A stretch of DNA of 27,731 bases from Discostella pseudostelligera (taxonomy: Eukaryota; Bacillariophyta; Thalassiosirophyceae; Thalassiosirales; Thalassiosiraceae), in contig JALLBK010000420.1 of the NCBI GenBank assembly GCA_036940085.1, positions 1-27,731 on the forward strand, in the 5' to 3' direction. Positions 1 to 7,441 of the stretch are shown piece after piece. Positions within the stretch are counted from its first letter, which is position 1. Each line of letters opens with the position of its first letter. A program made the translations under genes and the position numbers. Below the pieces are notes generated by a model that saw only the letters and a list, made by a program, of their open reading frames with translations, did not search any database and was not told the DNA's origin.

Positions 1-59
1 CAATTCATTCAGTTTGTGCCTTTCACTCAGGTCCCCAGCCCCCAGCTCAAGACAGTGCA

Positions 60-350
60 CAGCAGGAACAAAGGTGCAGAGGTGGTGTAGAAGTGCTGCA
101 GAGGTGCAGATATTCAGCAGAGCAGGTGTGTGCAGGTGCAAAGGTGCAGAGGTGCACAGGTGGTGGTGCAGCAGAGTAGGTACAAAGGCGTTAGGGTAAA
201 TGTGGAACGTGCAAGTGATGGTGCAGAGGTGCAGAGGTGCAGAGGTGCAGAGTGCAGAGGAGCAGAGCCCTTGCAGAGCCCTTGCAGAGCAGGTGCAGAT
301 TGCAGAGGCAGCAGCTGCAGAGCACAGAGCAGGTGTAGAGGTGCAGCTGC
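60..350. repeat. GTGCAGAG tandem array, degenerate
   Basis: The 8-bp unit GTGCAGAG recurs perfectly or nearly so, best seen at about 220-255, and fades into GCAGAGC and GCAGCT variants on both sides. Open frames across it only translate the repeat (EVQRCRGA patterns). I see no gene in 1-549; the rest of that stretch is unremarkable A/T-rich sequence. Confidence 0.85.
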
Positions 351-549
351 AGCTGCATATGGTGCTCAAACTAAAGAACTAGAACCAGCAGTCCTCCATC
401 ATCCAGCACATACAACACTTCTTCCCTTCTGTCAAATCAATGTCAATGGTAGATAGGTGGTGGCACTCTTCAAAAAGGCACTCTTATGATGAACTCATAT
501 GAACATGAGATTTACTCAACTTCAGATAGTATAAATAAAGATGATATGT

Positions 550-623
550 CTGTCTGTCTGTCTGTCCGGTCATACCAAACACCTAGGGACGGCTTGCAAA
601 CCGTGCAGCACAGCCCCGACCGG
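550..623. repeat. Satellite-like unit A, internally deleted copy
   Basis: It begins with a (CTGT)n run and the block GGTCATACCAAACACCTAGG, which recurs in units B and C. After GGCTTGCAAA it jumps to the unit's end block (CAGCCCCGACCGGCT), so about 100 bp of the middle is missing relative to unit B. Confidence 0.75.
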
Positions 624-801
624 CTGTCTGTCTGGTCATACCAAACACCTAGGGACGGCTTGCAAAGGGTCGACATCACTGCCTTGACCCGGAGTGACAT
701 ACTGTGACATCATCTTCACACCATGCACAATCCATCTGGCTGGGCCATGCACCAGCCCGGCGCAGCCCCCACCGGCTTGTAGTAAAATAAAGATGATGCA
801 T
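624..801. repeat. Satellite-like unit B, full-length 178-bp copy
   Basis: This is the uninterrupted copy of the unit. In order it holds (CTGT)n, the TACCAAAC..AGGGACGGCTTG block, GGGTCGACATCACTGCC, TGACCCGGAGTGACATA, CCATGCACAATCC, CAGCCCCCACCGGCTTGTA and an A-rich end (AAAATAAAGATGATGCAT). It shows what unit C looked like before the 4.2-kb transposon landed in it. Confidence 0.85.
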
Positions 802-851
802 CTGTCTGTCTGGTCGTACCAAACGTGTAGGGACGGCTTGTGAAGGGTCAA
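802..851. repeat. Satellite-like unit C, left part, split by transposon
   Basis: It matches the first ~50 bp of unit B: (CTGT)n, TACCAAAC, AGGGACGGCTTG, GGGTC. It stops exactly at TCAA (848-851), the 4-bp target duplication of the transposon that follows. The remainder of the unit resumes at 5059. Confidence 0.85.
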
Positions 852-871
852 TGTTACGCCCCATGTGTGCA
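852..871 (+). repeat. Left terminal inverted repeat
   Basis: TGTTACGCCCCATGTGTGCA matches the complement of 5039-5058 at 19 of 20 bases. It is preceded immediately by the TCAA target duplication at 848-851. Confidence 0.88.
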
Positions 872-1423
872 TGTTCCCAATGAAATCATTGCCAATGACG
901 ATGTTAACAACAACAAGAACATGTGCAGCAATGATGACTCAGGCTCTGGTGCTCATGATGAAAATTACAATATCAGTGATGATGACAAAGTCACTGATGA
1001 TGCTGATGATCACCATGCCTGTATAAATGGAAATGATGGACCGGCTGTTGATAACTTACATGATCTCCTTCCCGATTTTGTAATTGAGTCAACTGTGGAA
1101 TTGAGTGAAGAGGACAAGTGCCACAGGGTTGCTTTCTACCAGGCTGCTCTATCATTAATGGCTAAGAAGGCCAATAATAATACGATGATGATGAAGGACA
1201 AATACCTCCAAATCAAGGATGCATGTATTCAACTACACGAGGGGGAAACCATGACCCACCTACGGAAGAGTGGATTTCTACAAATCCACTGCTGGTCCAA
1301 GAAGTATGGTATTGTTGTTGCAGGAGGGAATTCCTTTGTCCTTGTTGAGCGCCCGGGCAAAACGGACAATGATGACAGTGGGGGGGGAACAGTTGGATTG
1401 ATTCCGAAGGCCATCTTACATGG

Positions 1424-1699
1424 CTTAGTTGGAAATGTTGGCCATGTCGTGTCGGCACAATTCTTAGAAAATGCCGGCATGACGACAAGTCGGTGACATG
1501 TCGGCGACATGTCAGGCCGACATGTTGGCGACATGGTGGTTGTCGTGATCATTTTTTGGCGCGACACTGTCGGCACCATGTTGGCATGCCCACAACATGC
1601 TCACGACATGTTGCCAGTATGTAGCAGCAATATCGAGTACTACTATTACTACTATTACTACTATTACTACTATTACTACTATTACTACTATTACTACTT

Positions 1700-1741
<42 letters not shown>

Positions 1742-2213
1742 ATAATAATAATAATAATAATAATAATATATGTTTTTGTCTTTGTCGTTGTCGTCATCAT
1801 CGTTGTCGATCCTCGTCACATCATCCGCTTGTCTGACAACAGACGATGCCGCCGTGGCCAACACCTACCCCTCGAAGCTATCGTCAACTGTGAGGTCGAT
1901 CAATAGTCATCATCGATGGAGCCGCCAGCTGCCCATAACCATAACAAGGAGATCTGTTCCATTTGACATGTTGCCGGCAGTGGCCATATTATTAATATTA
2001 TTGTGTGCTGTGTGTTGTGGTTTGTGATCACTCAGCGTACAGCGTACACATAAATCCTAGGTAGGGTAGATAAAATAAAATGGCGCGCCAACATGCTCTA
2101 GTGACGTCACACTGGAACCTTGCTGGCACATTGTCGGCAAGGACACCTCATGCTGCCGACATTTGCCGACAATGTCGCATGTTGCCGACATGTTGCCGAC
2201 ATTGCCAACTAAG
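1424..2213. mobile_element. Nested non-autonomous TIR element, 790 bp
   Basis: The target duplication TTACATGG is perfect at 1416-1423 and 2214-2221. The ends are inverted: CTTAGTTGGAAATGTTGGC on the left and the complement of CTTAGTTGGCAATGTCGGC on the right. Many TGTCGGC/GCCGACA copies fill the first and last ~180 bp. The interior holds a large compound microsatellite and no credible gene. An 8-bp duplication is typical of hAT-like and some other cut-and-paste families, but the CTTAG end fits no family I can name with confidence. It inserted into the integrase gene and is therefore younger than the outer transposon. Confidence 0.88.
1639..1768. repeat. Compound trinucleotide microsatellite
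   Basis: A 9-bp period (TACTACTAT) runs to about 1698, then pure (TAC)n to about 1740, then (AAT)n to about 1767. The three blocks differ from one another by single-base changes, as expected from stepwise slippage. It lies in the middle of the nested element, and its poly-Tyr, poly-Ser and poly-Thr translations are artefacts. Confidence 0.95.
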
Positions 2214-4414
2214 TTACATGGAGCATCTGTATGATGATATTTTTAGCCATCATGATGGCCACAACAAGGGTAAAGCTATTGTGAAGAAACTTGGTGAAAC
2301 ATTCAGCAACATCTCCCGTGACTGGACAATGCTATTCACCCAAACTTGTCCTGGTTGTATTGCTGATGCACTGAAGCCAATGACTGTATCTGGTTTGCGC
2401 CCAATTGTCACCAACGTATTCACTGTCCGGGGACAGCTTGACTTGATTGACCTCCAAAGTATGCCCGATGGTGTGTTTTGATTTCTACTCAACTATATTG
2501 ACCATGCCATCAAGTTTCTCATCTCAATCCCCATCATTGCAAAGAGAGCAAATACTGTGGCACTGGCACTTTATGAAATATTTTGTCTCATCGGGCCACC
2601 AATGATACTTCAAACAGATAATGGCAGGGAATTCAGCAGTGCAGCTTCTACATCAAAGCAGCGACATTTGGATAGGAACACCAAGGTGGCTGGAGCACCA
2701 TGCAACCTTTCCAAGCATTTTGTCGACAAGGTGATAATGGAGATACAAAATCTGTGGCCCAGTTGTCTTATGGTAAGAGGGTCACCACATCATTCAGAGT
2801 CCAACAGTGATGTTTAATGCGTCGACCGCACTGTGCAACAAAAACTGCATGCTTGGATGAAAAAGCACAACAGCATGCAGTGGTCAATTGGGTGTAAGAC
2901 CATGCAGTGGCAGATCAACACACAGTATCATCATACTGTCAAGACTTTGACATATCGATTGGCCTTTGGACAGCTCCCTCGTGTCCGAATTTCTAACTTG
3001 GCATTGGATAGTCTATTCTTGATAGTCTCCACACTGAGAAGCAATTGAATGCCTTTACACAAATTAATTACCCAACCCATGATGATGCTTCCTCAGACAT
3101 CTCTGACAATGAAGAAGGAGGAGAAGAAGAAGAAGTAGATGATGTTACTCGGTCAATCACTTCTCCTGCTGCTAGTATGGCTGTACAGGGGGCAACAAGG
3201 TCAACCTTTGCAACTCCCAAGACTAAAGATGCTGCTACATGTCTGGTGGCAGTTGCATGAGGACAACCCATCCACAGCGCACCCATCAACAACATGCCCC
3301 TTCACAGCAGGGGGGAAATGGACATGGACAGCATGGGAGCTAGGAAGTCAACAAGAGTATGCAATCAGACTACCAAGGGGAAAGCATTTCTTGGGGATGA
3401 CAACAGCAACAAGCAACAATGACAGTCCGGACATCATGGCGGTTGAAACTGTACCAAAAAACGCCGACAGCAACAGTAAGCGTGACCTTGATGCCTTTAT
3501 GGCTTTGTCAGATTGGGAAGAAAGTTACATTGCCGATAAAGAGGAGGTACATGATGGCATTACTCTTTCGCACGTACAGGGATTACAACATCTATACAAG
3601 TGTGCAGTGATGTGGAATATTGATGAGTCCAATGTGACTGACATTCATAACTTTTGCCCTGCATTTTTGACGAAGATAAGTGATTCTATGTTTGAAGTAA
3701 AGGATGACTACGATGATATCTGTTTTGCCACCCTTGATTTGAAAGGTGACAATGGGCTTGAGAATCTATGGGGAACATATATCAAGCCTCCCTCGGATGC
3801 ATTTGTTGACTATTGCAAAGAGCATCGTTTGTTTTCATCTGGAGCTCATTCAAGGTTCACTGATCCTTTTGTTCATGAAGTTACACCAAAGAGGAGAGCA
3901 GCTCAAGATACTGCCGCAGACAACATGGGAAAGGCCGCGAGGAATGTCATCAAGCATGTGAAGTCCAAGATTACTGGGATTATTGGAAAAGGAGATGTAG
4001 TCCAAATTCCACTTGTACTGCAAGATCGTGGGAAGTTGGATCTCCATCACCTAACTGGGGTTGTGGTGAATGTAAATGATTACTATGGAATGGTGCAGGT
4101 AGCAGTTGCAACTGGTGTGCTGAAGCCATGGTATGTTCATCACAAACTAAAACTAGTATCGGGATTAGGAAATAATGTGGCACTGATGGGTCTTGAGGAT
4201 GTTTTAAAGAATTGGAACCAGATGGAGAGCAGCCATTACTCCGTGGACTGCAGCAAACCACCAGTCATTGGTAGGGGGACAGGGAATTTTCCAATGCAAG
4301 TGTAAGGGAGAATGCAATTCAAACTTGTGCAAGTGCTTCAAAAATGGAAGGATATGTACTTCAGCTTGCCACTGTAATAACCGATGCTGCAAGAATCATG
4401 AGTGCAAAAAATAA

Positions 4415-4780
4415 ATATGTGTCAGGATCAGTGGTGGATATTCATTGGCATGATGTCGTGACAGATTGTATTAAAGTGTTAGGCCATAATTGTATTAAAT
4501 ATCAGGCAATCATACTCCCCTGAGTGATGGTGAAGTTGTATCAAATTGATGACACCCTTCCCACCAGTATCGAACAATGTACCATCTGCGCTTCCGTGTG
4601 GAAGGCACTTCCACATGGATGGGCTTCCACGTGGAAGTGGTGGGATAGGTGATCGCTGCTGTTGCACCACCCTTCTTGTATTGATAATTTAATCATACCC
4701 CAAAAAATTGGTCGAGTATTTATGATGCATTTGTCTCTAGCTTTTGGCCCTTGGTCTGTTTGTTTAACTTTCACCCCTTG
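4415..4780. other. Non-coding 3' part of the transposon with hairpins
   Basis: No gene is visible. The main content is an imperfect inverted repeat (TCCGTGTGGAAG, spacer GCA, CTTCCACATGGA, about 4592-4618), followed at once by the perfect 14-bp palindrome CTTCCACGTGGAAG at 4624-4637, which contains a CACGTG core. A short direct repeat TTGTATTAAA occurs near 4470-4500. Confidence 0.7.
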
Positions 4781-5038
4781 ATTTTTGCATGGGTAGGGGT
4801 TTCATCATTTTGCACATTGGCCAACCCATTTTGCACAACGGTGTTATCATTTTGCAAAACAGTCTGCCCAACTTGCATATTGCAACTAGTGACTCAAAAA
4901 CGTCCCATTTGCAAAAAGGTCGTAACAGGAAATGTGAAACGGTATGCACAAAGGAAAAAAATTGAAACGTTTTGCAAAATGGAATGTGTTCCGATTCATT
5001 TTGTAAACAGGTCGGAACGTTGTGCAAAACGTTGGGGG
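4781..5038. repeat. Subterminal TTTTGCA/TGCAAAA repeat array at transposon right end
   Basis: About eight to ten short motifs around TTTTGCA or its complement lie in the last ~260 bp before the right inverted repeat. Examples are CATTTTGCACAACG (4827), CATTTTGCAAAAC (4848), CCATTTGCAAAAAGG (4905), CGTTTTGCAAAATGG (4968) and CGTTGTGCAAAACG (about 5018). They occur in both orientations. Such arrays in DNA transposons often bind the transposase; that role is inferred here. No equivalent array is seen at the left end. Confidence 0.7.
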
Positions 5039-5058
5039 TGCGCACATGGGGCGTAACA
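5039..5058 (-). repeat. Right terminal inverted repeat
   Basis: TGCGCACATGGGGCGTAACA is the complement of the left end with one T/C difference. TCAA at 5059-5062 follows directly and duplicates 848-851. Confidence 0.88.
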
Positions 5059-5217
5059 TCAACATCGTCACCTCGACCCGGAGCGACATATCTCTAGGAG
5101 AGTCTAGGAGTACCATGACATCTTCTCTTCTCCACCATGCACGCACAATCCGTCTGGCCGGGCCACGCACCCGCGCGGCACAGCCCCCACCGGCTTGTAA
5201 CTTGAAGTAGTAAAAAA
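5059..5217. repeat. Satellite-like unit C, right part
   Basis: It resumes unit C after the insertion: CATCGTCACC, CGACCCGGAGCGACATA, CCATGCACGCACAATCC, CAGCCCCCACCGGCTTGTAA and an A-rich end. The block order is the same as in unit B, with a small expansion (CTCTAGGAGAGTCTAGGAG) after GACATA. The array ends about 30 bp from the tRNA gene. Confidence 0.85.
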
Positions 5218-5248
5218 ATCAAAAAAGTTCAGGCAAAAGGCAAAAGTA

Positions 5249-5321
5249 TGGAGAATTCGGGAATCGAACCCGAGACTTCGTGCATGCTAAGCACGCGCTC
5301 TGCCAACTGAGCTAATCCCCC
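5249..5321 (-). tRNA. trnA-AGC: tRNA-Ala (anticodon AGC)
   Basis: Read on the minus strand, the 73-nt cloverleaf is complete. The acceptor is GGGGGAT pairing with ATTCTCC (7 bp, two G-U pairs) with discriminator A. The D arm is GCTC/GAGC. The anticodon stem is CGTGC/GCACG around loop TTAGCAT, giving anticodon AGC (reads GCU). The T arm is TCGGG-TTCGATT-CCCGA. There is no intron and no encoded CCA. A TTTT run four bases past the end (plus-strand 5242-5245) suits a Pol III terminator. Confidence 0.97.
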
Positions 5322-5400
5322 GTGAGATGCTACTTTTCTAGCTTCCCTATGTTGAGAGAGCGATCCGATCTTAAATATATAAAGTACAACTATATTTGAC

Positions 5401-5560
5401 TCCCACGTGGAAGTAGATGTAGACCTCTCCCTTACACGTGGCATGGATTCGGCGGGAGATGGACGACTCGACTCCCAAACTTACACGTGGCATGGATTTG
5501 GCGGGAGGACGACGACTCGACTCCTCGCAATGACACGTTGCATTACTTTTTGGCGGGAGG
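5401..5560 (+). promoter_or_regulatory. Repeated G-box plus GGCGGGA modules upstream of PEX11
   Basis: Three ~50-bp units each pair a TTACACGTGGCAT-type box with a TTGGCGGGAG-type box: 5432-5457, 5481-5507 and 5531-5559. The third is degenerate (GACACGTTGCAT). A further CACGTG lies at 5404-5409. CACGTG is a G-box (bHLH/bZIP core) and TTGGCGGGA resembles an E2F/DP site; these factor names rest on motif knowledge only. The same pair of motifs stands before NEMF. The remaining ~290 bp to the PEX11 start shows nothing further and has in-frame stops. Confidence 0.55.
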
Positions 5561-5853
5561 TTTTGATACCATCGATCTCCAACCAACTCCAACACCAACA
5601 CCCAACACCAACATACAGGCAGTGTCGACGCGACGATGGCGAAGGCAGCGGGGGTGTCAGTGACAGTGCCGTGGCGATTGGTGTCACCATCATCAGCATT
5701 CTTTTCGTTTTAGGTAATAGTCGGCTATTGCACGCTATTGATCTCACATCTTCAGCATTTGGAGTGATAGAAGAGAGTTGTTGCCCACTGCTCATTGCAT
5801 CGTTGAGATGAGACGAGAGGATAGCGATAGGCGTGCCTCTACGAAATCTTATC

Positions 5854-7386
5854 ATGAGCAACATAAAAGTCAAAGGCGGCCAATCAGGATCATCGCCCTT
5901 GTCGTTCAAAGCGGGGGGTAAGAGTCCTTCATCACCAACCATGGGCGCACTCTCTAATGGTAGCCGCCCAAACCGATCACCATCCCATCCAGCAGGAGCA
6001 GCGGCAGTGCGTAGTAGTGACGACATGAACATCAAGATGCACCACAAACCATCGCATCTATCCATCCTACAAACCGGCATCTCCAACAAAAAATCACCAG
6101 TGCAAATCAAAAATTGGATAACCTGCGTCTTGACATTGGATGGTCGAGATAAATTCACAAAGATATTGCAGTATTCATCGCGGTTGTTGTGTTGGTACTT
6201 TGCCGGGTTGGCCAAGCAATGTAATGCTACCACTAATACTACCTCCAGTGGAATTGCAACAATTGCAGGGACATACTCGCTACTGAGCATGCTGTTTACC
6301 AACATTCACGTACGGGAACAATATTATTCCGCCCTCTCGAAACGATTTGATGAATTGTACAAATCTTTGGTGACATCACGCAAGGCATTCCGATTAGGAC
6401 GATCGATTATTGAATTGGACAAATTGTCAAGTATGGGTTGGGGTCAGTATTTGACGTACATGTTGTTGCATCCGTTGGCGGGAGGTGTTGCCGATGGTGA
6501 TGGTGCTGCAAGTAAGTTGGATGCCATGGATAGCAAGGGAGGGACAATGAATGCAACGACGAAGAGCCATTCGATTAGATATGATACTCATCCAATTCCA
6601 GAAGAAGAGGGCGATCACGATGGTGAAGATGAGAGTGAGAATAGTTGGAACGAAGACGAAGAGAAGAAATTGGACACTCCAAGTCCGACGCAACGCAAGG
6701 TGGTGGCTCGACCCGGCAGGCCAAAGCTAGTTTCCAAAATATCTTCCAACATTGGCTGGGGTCCATCGTCTGCGGCAAGCACCGAAGTCATGACACAAAC
6801 TTCATTGGACAAGACATCAATCCCACCGCCAATCTCCACACCATTATGGAAACTCATGGGTGGTACGGCCAAACTTCTCGGGCTCTGTGGATTCTGGTTC
6901 TTCGACAATATCTCCTTCTTGACGGGGAGTGGGTTCTTGGATCCTATCTGTGGTGTCGAGAAGGCAGTAGTAGTAGTCGATCCCAAGGCCTCCGATCGAA
7001 CGAAGCGTAAGGCTCTTGCCACCGAGTGGGCAGCACGATGCTACTTCCTTGGGAGTATTGGAGGTTTCTACTACAATTTACGTGCACTAATCGAACATCG
7101 GAAGACTAAGTTCAAGGAAGCATGCGATAGGCTACGCGAGGCCACTCTTAGTGGCTGTGAAATTGATGAGGCAACATCGCACATGGAACAAATCAAGCAG
7201 CAACAATTCGAAATATGGGTCGCGCTGCTAAAGAGTTGCGCTGATGTTATGGTGTTCAGTAACAACCCTGGGGTAGATTTGCATCTCAAATATCGTGGAA
7301 AGAAGAATCACGAGGGATTGCATTGTTTGGGTGGATTAATATCGGCGAGCACAGTGCTGTACGCTAATTTCCCAAACGCGAAATAA
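5854..7386 (+). CDS. PEX11: PEX11-family peroxisomal membrane elongation protein
   Basis: A single-exon protein of 510 residues. PEX11 proteins sit in the peroxisomal membrane, bend it, and recruit fission factors so that peroxisomes elongate and divide. The family core is clear: an amphipathic N-terminal helix (DGRDKFTKILQYSSRLLCWY, residues 96-115), then FRLGRSIIELDKL (about 179-191), a hydrophobic GFWFFDNISFLTGSGFL segment, WAARCYFLGSIGGFYYNLRAL, and a C-terminal MVFSNNPGVDLHLKYRGKK..LGGLISASTVLYANFP segment. It is about twice the usual ~240 residues because of a Ser/Pro-rich N-terminal extension (about 1-85) and an acidic, probably disordered insert (about 215-330) in the middle loop. ATG 5854 is the first in-frame ATG after the TGA at 5809. 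Confidence 0.92.
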   Translation: MSNIKVKGGQSGSSPLSFKAGGKSPSSPTMGALSNGSRPNRSPSHPAGAAAVRSSDDMNIKMHHKPSHLSILQTGISNKKSPVQIKNWITCVLTLDGRDKFTKILQYSSRLLCWYFAGLAKQCNATTNTTSSGIATIAGTYSLLSMLFTNIHVREQYYSALSKRFDELYKSLVTSRKAFRLGRSIIELDKLSSMGWGQYLTYMLLHPLAGGVADGDGAASKLDAMDSKGGTMNATTKSHSIRYDTHPIPEEEGDHDGEDESENSWNEDEEKKLDTPSPTQRKVVARPGRPKLVSKISSNIGWGPSSAASTEVMTQTSLDKTSIPPPISTPLWKLMGGTAKLLGLCGFWFFDNISFLTGSGFLDPICGVEKAVVVVDPKASDRTKRKALATEWAARCYFLGSIGGFYYNLRALIEHRKTKFKEACDRLREATLSGCEIDEATSHMEQIKQQQFEIWVALLKSCADVMVFSNNPGVDLHLKYRGKKNHEGLHCLGGLISASTVLYANFPNAK

Positions 7387-7441
7387 TAATGTAGGAGCAG
7401 AATTCACGATGTTATAAGTTCCATGTTACATTGGTTCCGTA

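Larger units (their letters stand above)
921..4414 (+). pseudogene. Retroviral-type integrase (KRBA2/SCAND3-like), decayed and interrupted
   Basis: Pieces of one gene lie in order on the plus strand. 921-1423 (frame of 921) is an acidic N-terminus followed by a helical segment (FYQAALSLMAKKANNNTMMMKD). 2215-2478 holds an HHCC zinc site: H-x3-H at 2248/2260 and CxxC at 2347/2356. The DDE core follows, with Asp at 2440-2442 in GQLDLIDLQSM and Asp at 2617-2619 in LQTDNGREF. After a linker comes a C-terminal region to 4414 ending in a Cys-rich block (about 4290-4414). Lesions: a frame change near a run of eight G (1380-1387), the nested 790-bp element, TGA at 2479, TAA at 2815 exactly where the catalytic Glu should be, a 14-bp duplication shift near 3007-3034, TGA at 3258, and frame changes near 3400 and 4260. 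DDE plus zinc sites make the family secure; exact joins are inferred. Confidence 0.85.
852..5058 (+). mobile_element. TIR DNA transposon with KRBA2-like integrase remnant (Ginger-like)
   Basis: The ends are 20-bp inverted repeats: TGTTACGCCCCATGTGTGCA at 852-871, and its complement with one mismatch at 5039-5058. TCAA flanks both ends (848-851 and 5059-5062), and unit B next door gives the uninterrupted target. The only coding content is a broken integrase; there is no reverse transcriptase, gag or long terminal repeat, so this is a cut-and-paste element using a retroviral-type integrase. TGT..ACA ends with 4-bp duplications agree with what I recall of Ginger-class elements; that assignment is inference. 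Without the nested 790-bp element and its duplication the transposon is about 3.4 kb. The copy is dead as a source of enzyme, but its ends look intact. Confidence 0.85.

Noticed and set aside
130..456. 108-residue plus-strand frame
   Set aside because: Its sequence is the GTGCAGAG repeat read in frame; there are no protein-like features beyond it.
1509..1836. Open frames full of Tyr, Ser, Thr or Asn on both strands
   Set aside because: They are translations of the trinucleotide microsatellite inside the nested element.
852..5058. LTR retrotransposon interpretation of the left island
   Set aside because: The flanking similarity is the split satellite unit, not long terminal repeats; there is no gag, protease or reverse transcriptase, and short inverted repeats with TCAA duplications are present.
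5407..5811. 134-residue plus-strand frame upstream of PEX11
   Set aside because: It begins inside the promoter repeats, starts at an ATG formed by CACGTGGAAG-ATG-like context, and has no conserved motif; the region is better explained as promoter and leader.
5481..6305. 274-residue minus-strand frame
   Set aside because: It is antisense to the conserved PEX11 core and its leader; a shadow frame.
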